Counted from the stretch's first letter, positions 35,498 to 47,402 are shown. The stretch: DNA of 64,000 nt from Kineothrix sp. IPX-CK (GCF_039134705.1 NZ_CP146256.1:4588001-4652000); one strand, 5' to 3'. Program-made: numbers and translations. The notes: a model not told the origin generated them from the letters alone.

Positions 35498-36226
35498 AAA
35501 AAGTACTTTTGCAACTTTTTTGGTACCACCGCTGCCATCATCAGCATCATCTAATGTTAAAGTACCTACTGGAATACCATTAAATTCCAATTCAGCCGCT
35601 ACTAAATTAACCAAACTGAAATCAGCAGGAAAATCGATTATAGCATAATCTCCGCCTATTATATATTTTGATGTATCATCCTTATTTATACCATTATCAC
35701 CAATAACGGGAAAATCGAACGATACATTCACATCTACATCTTTCTTAGGATCTAATTTTTCCCCTGCAGTTACATCTATTATATCGGTACCTTGTTTTAA
35801 AGTAGCTAAAAAATTATTCAGAAGATTTGATTTTTCAATTCCTACATATGTACCTAACAAAATGATATCATTTGCTTCCATTACAGACGGCTCATTTGCA
35901 TTGCCATTAATTCCGTTTAAATCCGTACTTTCGGTATTTCCCAAACTATTATTTAAAATATTGGTTTCTTTACTGCTTTCACTGCTACCAGTTTCTCCCC
36001 CTTCACTGCCAGAACCCGTAACTCCGTCTGCAGTACTCTCGGTATCTTTTTCAGTGAAATAATTCTGACTTTCTCCAGTCACAGAGGAATTTGAAGATAC
36101 TCCCTGTGCATATGCTGTTAAAGAATTATTTACAATTATATTATTAGTGCTTATCATAACGAAAAAAAGTAACCAGCTTATCCCCTTTATAAACTTCTTT
36201 TTCATTACTGATTTAAATGGATTCAT
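35495..36226 (-). CDS. Surface protein, N-terminal ORF with signal peptide (before internal TAG)
   Basis: 243 residues. Signal peptide 1 to about 41 (basic KKKFIKG, hydrophobic ISWLLFFVMIS, and an AYAQ cleavage site). Then a Ser/Thr/Glu-rich spacer (about 42-110) and the beginning of an adhesin-type Ig-like domain (VDVNVSFDFPVIGDNGIN, GDYAIIDFPADF). It stops abruptly at TAG inside what looks like a beta strand (KKVAKVLF, continuing DTINDPTIN). The domain is incomplete without the next ORF. GGTGAGG lies 7 nt before the ATG. If the stop is real, only this fragment is secreted. Confidence 0.85.
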   Translation of the reverse strand: MNPFKSVMKKKFIKGISWLLFFVMISTNNIIVNNSLTAYAQGVSSNSSVTGESQNYFTEKDTESTADGVTGSGSEGGETGSSESSKETNILNNSLGNTESTDLNGINGNANEPSVMEANDIILLGTYVGIEKSNLLNNFLATLKQGTDIIDVTAGEKLDPKKDVDVNVSFDFPVIGDNGINKDDTSKYIIGGDYAIIDFPADFSLVNLVAAELEFNGIPVGTLTLDDADDGSGGTKKVAKVLF

Positions 36227-36530
36227 TCTTCTGCCTCACCCTGATGTTTTTTATAAAATATTAAATTTAGAAAAAAATTGTATATATATCAAATTAAAGT
36301 TTTTCAATAATAATCATAGTGATAGTAATTATTATCATTTTCTTTCTTCTAAAGTATATAGAATTATAAAAAAAGAAACTTGAAAAATATTCAAAAAAAA
36401 GGTCCTATTATGTCGTCTAACGGAAAAATATTCAAAATATTTTTAAAATCGATGGTAAATTAATATGATTTTGTGTTAAAATGAAATAAAAATACAGGGT
36501 ATAAAAAATTCTTACACATAAAAAGAAAGT
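36227..36530. promoter_or_regulatory. Divergent intergenic region with a 15-nt direct repeat
   Basis: 304 nt, very AT-rich, no gene. It separates the surface-protein gene (minus) from an HTH-like protein gene (plus). GAAAAATATTCAAAA occurs twice, at 36382-36396 and 36423-36437, 41 nt start to start, which is close to four helical turns. This suggests a binding site for a regulator, possibly the divergent protein. Confidence 0.4.
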
Positions 36531-37958
36531 ATGGTATCACGTATGAAAATCAGTTTTCTATTAAAAGAACTCATTACAATTGCCAAAAAGCAAAAGACAG
36601 ATTTTGCACTTCACATGAATATGACTCCCAGCGGACTTAGTAAGATTCTTACGGAAAAGGGAATTCCTACTATTAGAGACAGGAAAATTTTTACCAGGCT
36701 GGCCGCCGAATATTTTGCGCAAAATATTTATTCTCCCGGCTGCTATTGGAAATTTGAAAATATCTTTCCTGTAATCTATGATTTTGAATCTCAGGATGAT
36801 TTACAGTCTTTCTTATCCTATGCTATCGAATATGCCCTGGATGGAGCTTTTACGGAAGAAATTAACATCAATCTGGATTATTCCGAGAGAGGACAATATT
36901 ATATTGGCAAGAGACCGGTGATCGGTATTCTTTGCATTATTTTATCGGATTATGTTACTAGTAATTCTGATAATCTATCAGAAATTTATTTTTCCATTCC
37001 TCTGTTAGATTCTTCTTATACGAAGATATTCCACAAAATAGTACTGATAGGGAATGATGTATTTAAAAATATCACATTTAATTTCTTTTATAATAAGAAT
37101 TTGTTAAGCGAACTCATAGAAAATAATCCGGGTGTTATGAACTTTAGCAGTATTCTCTCTCTGATCGTCAAGTTCCATAAGTATTTTCAAGTCAATCTAT
37201 GGGAGACCTCTCAGGACACTACTCCTTTTTTGCTCTTAAAGAGCAATATCTTGATGTTTTTCAATGCACAAATTGATGGAACTCCGCTTTTAACTACTGT
37301 TTATCATAAAAGTTATCTTGCAGTTTTTTATAATATGCTTATGAAGAAAGATACAAATAAAATTAGTTATGAAAAAGAAGAGATTATTACATTCTTGGAG
37401 AAAAATCCTAATTTCTTTGAAAAATTAAAAGAGAAGGGGCCTGGAAGCGTCTATAACTTCACTTCCTTCGGATATATGTTAACAAATGAAGAGTTAGATT
37501 CGTTAAATGGAAATAAGACTCTTAGAAAGAATATTAAAAAGCTATTCGACGACGCTATGGACAAGGATACTAATTACCTGGTAACTAACACTTCTATGGA
37601 TAAATTTATATCCATGGGAAAGATGATCGTTCCTTTTATTGGTACTTCTTATTTTCCGCCCAATAAGAGAATTCCATATTTACAGAGATTTAATTCCTAC
37701 ATGAATACGGGCAGCTATAACAAATTGAAAATTATTAACATTGATTTATCAAATATGGTTATATTCTGTTTTGAAGAATTTAGTCTGGTATATGTGATAA
37801 GTGATACCTATGAAAGAGAGACACTTCATTTCTTTAACACAAATAAAATCAGCTCTCTTTTATACAATGAAATGATGAAAGACAGTGAGTTATCTATAGA
37901 TTTTTCGACTGAACTCTGGAACGCTTATCAACAAGAGCTTGTGGATCACATTCCCTAA
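36531..37958 (+). CDS. Unrecognised protein with HTH-like N-terminus
   Basis: 475 residues; family not recognised. Residues about 5-60 look like a Cro/C1-type helix-turn-helix (LLKELITIAKKQKTDFALHMNMTPSGLSKILTEKG). The remainder is mostly alpha/beta, without membrane helices or known motifs, with many Phe/Tyr/Asn. Divergent from the large surface protein with its sortase, so it could be a regulator of that locus (inference). No strong Shine-Dalgarno. ATG 36531 or ATG 36543 (MKISFLLKEL) are both possible. Ends at a strong convergent terminator before gyrA. Confidence 0.7.
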   Translation: MVSRMKISFLLKELITIAKKQKTDFALHMNMTPSGLSKILTEKGIPTIRDRKIFTRLAAEYFAQNIYSPGCYWKFENIFPVIYDFESQDDLQSFLSYAIEYALDGAFTEEININLDYSERGQYYIGKRPVIGILCIILSDYVTSNSDNLSEIYFSIPLLDSSYTKIFHKIVLIGNDVFKNITFNFFYNKNLLSELIENNPGVMNFSSILSLIVKFHKYFQVNLWETSQDTTPFLLLKSNILMFFNAQIDGTPLLTTVYHKSYLAVFYNMLMKKDTNKISYEKEEIITFLEKNPNFFEKLKEKGPGSVYNFTSFGYMLTNEELDSLNGNKTLRKNIKKLFDDAMDKDTNYLVTNTSMDKFISMGKMIVPFIGTSYFPPNKRIPYLQRFNSYMNTGSYNKLKIINIDLSNMVIFCFEEFSLVYVISDTYERETLHFFNTNKISSLLYNEMMKDSELSIDFSTELWNAYQQELVDHIP

Positions 37959-37978
37959 TTAGTGTAATGGCAGACAAC

Positions 37979-38029
37979 AAAAAGGATAAATCCAATTTCT
38001 TATGATTTAGAAATGGATTTATCCTTTTT
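37979..38029. terminator. Bidirectional terminator between the HTH-like gene and gyrA
   Basis: A perfect 16-bp stem, AAAAAGGATAAATCCA (37979-37994) with TGGATTTATCCTTTTT (38014-38029), extended by TTTCT/AGAAA inside. It serves both convergent genes. Confidence 0.88.
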
Positions 38030-38039
38030 AAATTTTAGT

Positions 38040-40622
38040 TTATTCTTCTGTTTCTTCGGTAGGAAGAGTTACTTCTTCTTCCTCTTCAATTATTACAGGA
38101 TGTTTTTCATCCTCAGGTATGTCCTCAAGGGCATCTTCGATATTTTCGAATTCCTGATTACCATTTGAGACCTTTTCTCTTACTTTAGCTACTCTGGCTA
38201 CCTTCACTCCTTCATCAAGGTTAATCATCCTAACACCCGATGTAATTCTTCCCAAAGTGGAAATATCCTCCATGCGGAGCTGAATAATGATTCCCAGCGT
38301 AGTTATCATCATAATTTCATGGTCATCATTTACCGCCTTTACTCCTACTACGTATCCGGTCTTTTCCGTGACTTTATAGCACTTTACTCCCTTACCGCCT
38401 CTTTTTTGTACAGTGAATTCTTCAAGGTAAGTACGTTTGCCCATTCCGTTCTCAGATACGATGAGGAGAGAATCTCCCTGATGATCCAACTGCATTCCCA
38501 CAATTTCATCTCTGTCACTCAGATTCATACCGATCACACCCATAGAAGCTCTTCCCGTAGCCCTTACGTCAGTTTCTTTGAATCTGATACACATACCATG
38601 CTTGGTAACAAGGAATATTTGCGTATTTACATCTGTTATCTTCACCTCGATCAGTTCATCGTCCTCTCTAAGATTGATAGCAGCCAGACCGTTCTTTCTC
38701 ACATTGCTGTATTCCATAATATGAGTTTTCTTAACGATACCCTTTTTCGTGACCATAAAAAGATTCTTATCATCTTCATAGTCTTTTACCGGTATGATAG
38801 CGGAAATCTTTTCTCCCGGATTGAGCTGAAGTAAATTGATGATAGCGGTTCCTCTTGCTGTTCTTCCTGCTTCAGGTATCTCATAGGCTTTCAGCCTGTA
38901 TACCCGGCCGAAATTAGTAAAAAACATAATATAGTGATGGGTTGTAGTCATAAGAAGATCTTCGATATAGTCCTCTTCTATAGTCTGCATTCCCTTGATG
39001 CCTTTTCCGCCGCGGTTCTGACTCTTAAAATTATCGATAGTCATACGCTTAATATAACCAAGGCTGGTCATTGCGATTACCGTATTATCCTTAGGGATAA
39101 GGTCTTCCATATTAATGTCATAAACATCGAAACCTATTACGCTTCTTCTTTCATCTCCGTACTTCTCAGCAATAATAGAAATTTCTTCTTTGATTACTCC
39201 GAGCAGCAACTTTCTATCTGCAAGAATAGCTCGTAACTGGGCAATTTTTTCAAGCAGTTCCTTATGCTCGTTCTCTATCTTGTCTCTTTCCAAACCGGTA
39301 AGAGTACGGAGCCTCATATCTACAATAGCCTGAGACTGAGGATCTGAGAGACCAAAGCGGTCCATTAACTTTTGCTTTGCAATTTGAACATTATCACTGC
39401 TTCTTATAATGCTTATTACTTCATCGATATTATCGAGAGCAATCAGTAAACCTTGTAAAATATGATCTCTTTCTTCCGCTTTATTTAAATCATATTTCGT
39501 CCTTCTGGTTACGACCTCTTCCTGATGTGCCAGATAATTTACAAGCATATCCAGAATATTCATAACCTTTGGTTCATTATTTACAAGCGCCAGCATGATG
39601 ATACCGAAAGTATCCTGCATCTGGGTATGCTTGTAAAGCTGATTCATAATTACATTGGCATTGGCGTCCCTTCGAAGCTCGATAACGATGCGCATACCTT
39701 CTCTGTCAGATTCATCGCGAAGATCGGTAATTCCGTCGATTCTCTTCAATTTAACGAGCTCAGCTATTTTCAGTATTAGGTTAGCTTTATTTACCATATA
39801 CGGAAGCTCAGTTACTATAATCCTGCTCTTACCGTTGGGAAGAGTCTCTATATCGGTAACTGCACGTACCCTGACCTTACCCCGGCCGGTACGGTAAGCC
39901 TCTTCGCTTCCTCTCGTTCCGAGGATGATTCCTCCGGTAGGAAAGTCAGGAGCCTTGATGATAGAAAGGACTTCTTCTATATCCGTATCTCTGTCTCCAT
40001 CAATCCTATTATCAATAATTTTAACTACAGCCTTGATTACTTCACGTAAATTATGGGGAGGTATATTGGTAGCCATACCTACTGCGATACCTGTGGTACC
40101 ATTAACCAACAGATTGGGATAACGGCTGGGAAGTACGGAAGGTTCTCTTTCCGTCTCATCGAAGTTCGGTATAAAATCTACCGTATCCTTATTAATGTCT
40201 GCAAGAAGCTCCATGGAAATCTTGGAAAGTCTCGCTTCCGTATAACGCATAGCCGCCGCACCATCTCCGTCCACAGAACCGAAATTGCCATGTCCATCGA
40301 CTAAAGGATAGCGGGTAGACCATGGCTGTGCCATATTCACCAATGCTCCGTATATGGAGCTGTCACCGTGAGGATGGTACTTACCCATAGTATCTCCGAC
40401 GATACGCGCACTTTTTCTATGCGGTTTATCAGGACCATTGTTCAATTCTATCATGGAATACAGCACTCTTCGCTGTACCGGCTTCAAACCATCCCTTACA
40501 TCGGGCAACGCGCGGGAAGCTATAACGCTCATGGCATAATCGATATAAGAGGTTTCCATAGTCTTCTTCAAATCCACGTCATGAACTTTGTCAAAGACTG
40601 TGTCTTGAATATTTTCTTCCAT
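38040..40622 (-). CDS. gyrA: DNA gyrase subunit A
   Basis: 860 residues. Introduces negative supercoils with GyrB; breaks DNA through the active-site Tyr in [11 protein letters not shown]. The N-terminal breakage-reunion domain begins [28 protein letters not shown]; the C-terminal beta-pinwheel starts near residue 510 and has the GyrA box [10 protein letters not shown] that marks gyrase rather than topo IV. The quinolone region reads [15 protein letters not shown]: Ser is kept at E. coli position 83, but Gly stands at position 87 where Asp or Glu is usual. C-terminal tail is acidic ([17 protein letters not shown]). 35 nt downstream of gyrB. Confidence 0.97.
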   Translation of the reverse strand: MEENIQDTVFDKVHDVDLKKTMETSYIDYAMSVIASRALPDVRDGLKPVQRRVLYSMIELNNGPDKPHRKSARIVGDTMGKYHPHGDSSIYGALVNMAQPWSTRYPLVDGHGNFGSVDGDGAAAMRYTEARLSKISMELLADINKDTVDFIPNFDETEREPSVLPSRYPNLLVNGTTGIAVGMATNIPPHNLREVIKAVVKIIDNRIDGDRDTDIEEVLSIIKAPDFPTGGIILGTRGSEEAYRTGRGKVRVRAVTDIETLPNGKSRIIVTELPYMVNKANLILKIAELVKLKRIDGITDLRDESDREGMRIVIELRRDANANVIMNQLYKHTQMQDTFGIIMLALVNNEPKVMNILDMLVNYLAHQEEVVTRRTKYDLNKAEERDHILQGLLIALDNIDEVISIIRSSDNVQIAKQKLMDRFGLSDPQSQAIVDMRLRTLTGLERDKIENEHKELLEKIAQLRAILADRKLLLGVIKEEISIIAEKYGDERRSVIGFDVYDINMEDLIPKDNTVIAMTSLGYIKRMTIDNFKSQNRGGKGIKGMQTIEEDYIEDLLMTTTHHYIMFFTNFGRVYRLKAYEIPEAGRTARGTAIINLLQLNPGEKISAIIPVKDYEDDKNLFMVTKKGIVKKTHIMEYSNVRKNGLAAINLREDDELIEVKITDVNTQIFLVTKHGMCIRFKETDVRATGRASMGVIGMNLSDRDEIVGMQLDHQGDSLLIVSENGMGKRTYLEEFTVQKRGGKGVKCYKVTEKTGYVVGVKAVNDDHEIMMITTLGIIIQLRMEDISTLGRITSGVRMINLDEGVKVARVAKVREKVSNGNQEFENIEDALEDIPEDEKHPVIIEEEEEVTLPTEETEE

Positions 40623-40657
40623 TTTTCATTATCTCCATTTCGTAATCGCAGCATTAA

Positions 40658-42685
<2,028 letters not shown>

Positions 42686-43765
42686 CTATTCTTTGACGGT
42701 TCCTTCCACTATCTTAAAAACCTTATCTATTTCAAATCTGTTATTTACGAATTCATCCAAGCCTGTACAAGTGATTATAGTCTGTACATCTCCTATACTG
42801 CTAAGCAGATAATTCTGTCTGCTGCTGTCTAACTCTGAAAGCACATCATCCAGAAGTAAAACAGGGGTATCCTTGGCAATTTTCTTTACCAGCTCTATCT
42901 CAGATAATTTAAGGGAAAGAGCCGCTGTTCTCTGCTGTCCCTGTGAACCGAATCTACGGATATCAATATTCCCTACCATAAAACAGAAATCATCTCTATG
43001 AGGTCCTACCGAAGTTTGTTTTAACCTGATATCTTTTTCCTGACTGCTTTTCATCAGCCTTGCAAAATCATCGATTTCCACATCGGGTTCATATTTTATA
43101 AACAATTCCTCTTTATCACCCGACAACTTCTTATGTATGTCATAAATAATCTCATTGAGCTGGTCCACAAAGATACGGCGTCTTTCAATGATCTTGCTTC
43201 CGAAAGACACAAGCTGAGAATCCCATATATTTAAGGTTTCCTTCAACTCAGGTTTAAAGTACATATCCTTTAAAAGCTTATTTCTTTGATTCACAATTTT
43301 ATTGTAATGATTTAGATTATAGATATAAAAATTGTCCAATTGACAAAGTTCCATATCCACGAATCTTCTTCTTTCTGCAGGTCCGTTTTTAATAATGCTT
43401 AAGTCCTCGGGAGAAAAAAAGACAACGTTCAATAAACCTAAGAGGTCTGCTGCTTTTTTTATCTTCTGTCCGTCAATCGCAATCCCCTTTGATTTATTTT
43501 TACGAAGATGTACGTCTACCTTGTATTCAATTTCCTGCTTTTCAATATAAGTTCTTATATGAGCTTCTTCTGAATCAAATTTAACAATATCTCTGTCTTT
43601 GCTTCCTTTATGTGATTTTGTGGTTGCGGATAGATAAATGGCTTCCAACACGTTAGTTTTCCCTTGTGCGTTATCGCCGTACAGGATATTTGTTCCTTCA
43701 CTGAACTTTAAATCCAGAAATTCATAATTTCTGAAATTCATCAGTTCCAACGATTTAATAATCAT
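42686..43765 (-). CDS. recF: DNA replication and repair protein RecF
   Basis: 359 residues. SMC-like ATPase that helps load RecA at gaps. Walker A in YGDNAQGKTNVLEAIYL near residue 30-40, ABC-type signature FGSQGQQRTAALSLKL, and Walker B VLLLDDVLSELD near residue 300. N-terminal MNFRNYEFLDLKF is characteristic. Encoded between the S4-domain gene and gyrB, all on the minus strand. Confidence 0.96.
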   Translation of the reverse strand: MIIKSLELMNFRNYEFLDLKFSEGTNILYGDNAQGKTNVLEAIYLSATTKSHKGSKDRDIVKFDSEEAHIRTYIEKQEIEYKVDVHLRKNKSKGIAIDGQKIKKAADLLGLLNVVFFSPEDLSIIKNGPAERRRFVDMELCQLDNFYIYNLNHYNKIVNQRNKLLKDMYFKPELKETLNIWDSQLVSFGSKIIERRRIFVDQLNEIIYDIHKKLSGDKEELFIKYEPDVEIDDFARLMKSSQEKDIRLKQTSVGPHRDDFCFMVGNIDIRRFGSQGQQRTAALSLKLSEIELVKKIAKDTPVLLLDDVLSELDSSRQNYLLSSIGDVQTIITCTGLDEFVNNRFEIDKVFKIVEGTVKE

Positions 43766-43806
43766 TCTTACACCTTATTTTCCAAATACAAAAATATACA
43801 TAATCA

Positions 43807-44016
43807 TTATTTTTGTATTAAAATCTTTTTCCCGTCAAATTCCACAATATCATTTTCATAAAGCTTCTTTCCCCTTTGAAATTCCGGCGCACCATTAACC
43901 TTCACTTCTCCGTTCACAATAACATCCTTCGCTTCTACGCCGGAATCTACAAGACCCACAGCTTTTAACGCCTGGCCGAGTTTAATATACTCATCTCTTA
44001 ATTTTATTATTTCCAT
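43807..44016 (-). CDS. S4-domain RNA-binding protein (YaaA/RlbA-like)
   Basis: 69 residues, one S4 RNA-binding domain: IKLGQALKAVGLVDSGVEAKDVIVNGEVKVNGAPEFQRGKKL. This small gene normally lies between dnaN and recF in Firmicutes (yaaA of B. subtilis, reported to be a ribosome-associated factor). 42 nt before recF and 58 nt after dnaN. Confidence 0.92.
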   Translation of the reverse strand: MEIIKLRDEYIKLGQALKAVGLVDSGVEAKDVIVNGEVKVNGAPEFQRGKKLYENDIVEFDGKKILIQK

Positions 44017-44074
44017 ATTTTTCCTTAAATTACAAATATATGTTTATATGTTGTGAAATCTTTTAAATAATACA

Positions 44075-45184
44075 CTAATTTACGGTAGTGAAATTTACCG
44101 GAAGAATCAAATAAGTATACTTTTCCTCAACATCCCTGATAAAACAAGGAGCTTTAGGATTCACAAGATAAATATCTATTTCTTCATCGTCTATTACACG
44201 AAGAGCATCAATCAGAAATTTAGGGTTAAAGCCAATCATAATATCTTTTCCCTTTTTATCGATGTCTATTTCTTCGTTCATGCTTCCTACCGTAGAATTG
44301 ATCTTAAGCTCCATCATACCATCGATTATATTTATAATAATAGGTTTCTTATCTCCTTCTTTCACGAGAAGAGTAGCTCTGTCGATACAATTTAAAAATT
44401 CTTTCTTGTTAATTCTTACCTTCGTCTCATAATCACTGGAAAGCATTTGATCTATTTTGAAATACTCTCCTTCAATCAGGCGGGAAACCACAGTAGTACT
44501 TTCGAATTCAAATACGATATGTTTGTCCGTAAAGAAGATATGTACGTCTTCCTCCATTCCACCAGACAGTATCTTGCTTATCTCATTTAACGTCTTGCCG
44601 GGAACTACTACTTTTTTAGGCATATAAAAATTCTTCAGTCCAATTTTTCTTATGGATATTCTGTGACCATCCAGAGAAACTACCTTCAAAATATCCTCGT
44701 TAATTTCAAATAATTCACCTGTCATCAGTTTATTGCTGTCATTATCAGAAATAGAAAATATAGTCTGTCTGATCACTTCTTTCAAGGTGAACTGGGAAAC
44801 AATGATAGAATCTATCTTTTCGATAGAAGGCAGGTAGGAAAAATCATCTCCTGACTTTCCAATAATATTAAACTTAGCTTTTTCGCAAGTAATGGTAGTC
44901 TTATAAGAAGAATCCGTTACAATAGTTATATCGTTATCGGGAAGCTTTCTTACTATCTCTAAAAAAATCCTGGCATCCAAAGCTATCAAGCCTTTTTCCA
45001 CTATATTTCCTTCAATCAAGGTCTCTATACCGAGTTCCATATCATTGGCGATCAGTTTAATGTTTCCTCCCCTTGCATCGATGAGAATACATTCGAGAAT
45101 AGACATCGTCGTTTTATTAGGAACAGCCTTCGATACGATTTGTACTCCGTTAAGCAGATTTGATTTTGAACAAACTAATTTCAT
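44075..45184 (-). CDS. dnaN: DNA polymerase III beta subunit (sliding clamp)
   Basis: 369 residues, three repeated clamp domains. Start MKLVCSKSNLLNGVQIVSKAVPNKTTMSIL and end YLILPVNF are typical. The dimer forms the ring that holds PolC/DnaE on DNA. Located after dnaA on the minus strand, with a 306-nt gap rich in DnaA boxes between them, suggesting DnaA control of its promoter. Confidence 0.97.
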   Translation of the reverse strand: MKLVCSKSNLLNGVQIVSKAVPNKTTMSILECILIDARGGNIKLIANDMELGIETLIEGNIVEKGLIALDARIFLEIVRKLPDNDITIVTDSSYKTTITCEKAKFNIIGKSGDDFSYLPSIEKIDSIIVSQFTLKEVIRQTIFSISDNDSNKLMTGELFEINEDILKVVSLDGHRISIRKIGLKNFYMPKKVVVPGKTLNEISKILSGGMEEDVHIFFTDKHIVFEFESTTVVSRLIEGEYFKIDQMLSSDYETKVRINKKEFLNCIDRATLLVKEGDKKPIIINIIDGMMELKINSTVGSMNEEIDIDKKGKDIMIGFNPKFLIDALRVIDDEEIDIYLVNPKAPCFIRDVEEKYTYLILPVNFTTVN

Positions 45185-45490
45185 TTGTGTATAACTCCCT
45201 TCCTGAAAAGATGAAAAATTTGATTTGCCGAAAACCGGTTAATATATAAAGAATTTAATAATATAAATAATAATAGTTGTTGATATGTGTATAACCTTAT
45301 CTATTATACTATTTTTCAGTAAAAAAAGAAATCATAATATATGTGAAAAACTAAATATAACTTTTGGATAACATGTGAATTATTCACATCTCTTTTTTTG
45401 AAGCATAAAATTAAATCTTATACTCATAAAAATATCAACATTATAACCACATAATAATAAACATAAGATTGTGGAAAGCTATTATGAAAT
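45185..45490. other. dnaA-dnaN intergenic region with DnaA boxes (second half of a bipartite origin)
   Basis: 306 nt, AT-rich. Matches to the DnaA box TTATNCACA (either strand): TGTGTATAA at 45186-45194 and 45286-45294, and TTATTCACA at 45380-45388, with an imperfect inverse copy TGTGAATTA (45374-45382) overlapping it. B. subtilis likewise has box clusters on both sides of dnaA. It also must hold the dnaN promoter. Confidence 0.7.
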
Positions 45491-46843
45491 CTATGAAGGA
45501 TTAATTTTTTTTCTTATGATTTCTATTTTATTTTTGAGTTCTTCGTTTGTTTTAATTTCCTCTGTAATCTTATTAACTCCGTGGATAATTGTGGTATGAT
45601 CTTTTTTGCCAAGTATCTTACCTATATTTTGATAAGAGGTATCTGTCATGCTGCGGCAAAGATACATAACTACCTGCCTCGGTTCCACAAACTCAGAATT
45701 ACGTTTTTTGGAGGTTATATCCTCAGCATTTACTCCGAATTGTTCCGAAACTACATTAATAATAAAGGAAGGACTTATTTCTTTCGGTTTGTCAGGATAA
45801 ATAATATCTTTTAGAGCTTCCTCCGCAATATCAAGAGTGATATCTACATTATTTAATTTGGAAAAAGCAATAATCTTATTAAAAGCACCTTCTAATTCTC
45901 TGATGTTGGACTTTATATTCGTAGCTATATATTTGAAGATTTCATTATCTACTTCTTTACTGTAGCTTTCCGCATTTTTCTTAAGTATTGCCATTCTGGT
46001 CTCATAATCGGGGGGCTGAATATCCGCAATAAGTCCCCATTCAAATCTGGAACGAAATCTTTCTTCCAAAGTTTCCATTTCTTTAGGAGGCTTATCTGAG
46101 GAGAGAATGATCTGCTTCCCGGAAGCATGGAGTACATTAAAGGTATGGAAGAATTCTTCCTGTGTACTTTCTTTTCCTATAATAAACTGTACATCATCAA
46201 TAAGCAGCACATCTACAGTCCTGTATTTTTCCCTGAGCTTCGTCATGGCCGCAGCGTTACCGCTCCTTATGGATTCAATTACTTCGTTGGTAAATTGTTC
46301 CGAGGTAACGTAAAGTACTTTCATATTAGGATTCTGATTAAGGATAAAATGTCCGATGGAGTGCATGAGGTGAGTCTTACCCAATCCGGCGCCTCCGTAT
46401 AAATAGAGGGGATTATACGCTTCTCCGGGAGATTCGGCCACTGCGAGGGAAGCGGAATGAGCAAATTTATTATTGCTTCCTACCACGAAGGTATCGAATC
46501 TGTACTTTGGATTCAGATTAGCTTTCTCGTAATTAATGTTGTATTGAGGCTTCAAAGCCATAGAATCTTCGTTTTCATCCACATCTTTTTCCAATATAAA
46601 AGAAATGTCATATTCATGATCCATCATTTCCGTAATGGTTACTTGAAAATAACTCTTATATTTGTTTGTTATGTAGCTGAGAGCATGAGCTTGGTCGGAA
46701 GGAATCAAAATAGTGACCACATCATTCTCCACACTGTAAAAATTGAGGTTAGCTACCCATGTATTATAAGAAATATTAGATAAATCATATTCTTTTTTTA
46801 TCGTTTGTTTAATTAATTCCCAGTTTTCTTTAATAGAATCCAT
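45491..46843 (-). CDS. dnaA: Chromosomal replication initiator DnaA
   Basis: 450 residues. Domain I at the N-terminus (MDSIKENWELIKQTIKKEYD), AAA+ domain III with Walker A LYGGAGLGKTHL and Walker B VDVLLIDDVQFI, arginine finger region ERFRSRFEWGL, and the domain IV DNA-binding helix-turn-helix with signature DHTTIIHG. ATG 46843 is chosen because CGGAGG is 6 nt upstream; the open frame to 46873 is not used. The gene points away from the oriC cluster at 46844-47450. Confidence 0.98.
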   Translation of the reverse strand: MDSIKENWELIKQTIKKEYDLSNISYNTWVANLNFYSVENDVVTILIPSDQAHALSYITNKYKSYFQVTITEMMDHEYDISFILEKDVDENEDSMALKPQYNINYEKANLNPKYRFDTFVVGSNNKFAHSASLAVAESPGEAYNPLYLYGGAGLGKTHLMHSIGHFILNQNPNMKVLYVTSEQFTNEVIESIRSGNAAAMTKLREKYRTVDVLLIDDVQFIIGKESTQEEFFHTFNVLHASGKQIILSSDKPPKEMETLEERFRSRFEWGLIADIQPPDYETRMAILKKNAESYSKEVDNEIFKYIATNIKSNIRELEGAFNKIIAFSKLNNVDITLDIAEEALKDIIYPDKPKEISPSFIINVVSEQFGVNAEDITSKKRNSEFVEPRQVVMYLCRSMTDTSYQNIGKILGKKDHTTIIHGVNKITEEIKTNEELKNKIEIIRKKINPS

Positions 46844-47373
46844 GAAATGCCTCCGGTTTAATAAGTAAAGCATACTATTTTGATAGTAATACTATCTTAG
46901 TAGTATTGGTATTCTTTAAGCGATAATACCTCATTTATATCTTAATATAAATAATACAAAATTTCAAATGGTTAATTTTATGAACGGGTTTATGCACATC
47001 TTGTGGATAATTAAGGGGAATAAAGTATGATTTTGAAATAAAAGTTAACATAGAATTTTATACGTTCCAAAGCCTTGTGTATAACTCTAAAAATAATTAT
47101 TAACATGAGTAAATATCGATTATTAGAGGATTTATTAAGTTAATTCACTATGTTTTCACATAATATCAAGGTGTTATCCACATTTTATACACAATATGTG
47201 GATAGATTTATGTAAATTAAAAATTAATTTACTTCCATGTGCATAACTTTATTTTCTATCTACATTTAGTGGTTAGCTTATCTTTGAAATAACAATATGT
47301 AGTTTTAGTTAAAATCACGATTTTTTCAACGTTTTTTGGGTATTTTTAATTTATTAAATTTATGGTTATTTAC
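46844..47373. other. oriC: Chromosomal replication origin oriC
   Basis: An AT-rich non-coding stretch of about 530 nt between dnaA and the rpmH promoter. Seven DnaA-box matches: TTATGCACA 46990-46998, TGTGGATAA 47002-47010, TGTGTATAA 47076-47084, TTATCCACA 47174-47182, TTATACACA 47185-47193, TGTGGATAG 47197-47205 (one mismatch), and TGTGCATAA 47238-47246. The segment 47247-47373 toward rpmH is especially AT-rich, suitable as the unwinding element. Gene direction switches here (minus to the left, plus to the right). Confidence 0.9.
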
Positions 47374-47402
47374 TTGACGGAAACTTTTTTATCTTATATA
47401 AT
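47374..47402 (+). promoter_or_regulatory. Strong sigma-A promoter of the rpmH operon
   Basis: TTGACG (47374-47379), 17-nt spacer, and a perfect TATAAT (47397-47402), about 90 nt upstream of rpmH. Confidence 0.8.

Noticed and set aside
35490-35515. A frameshift in the T6 run as the cause of the split surface protein
   Set aside because: Both ORFs are in the same frame; adding or deleting one T leads to another stop within a few codons.
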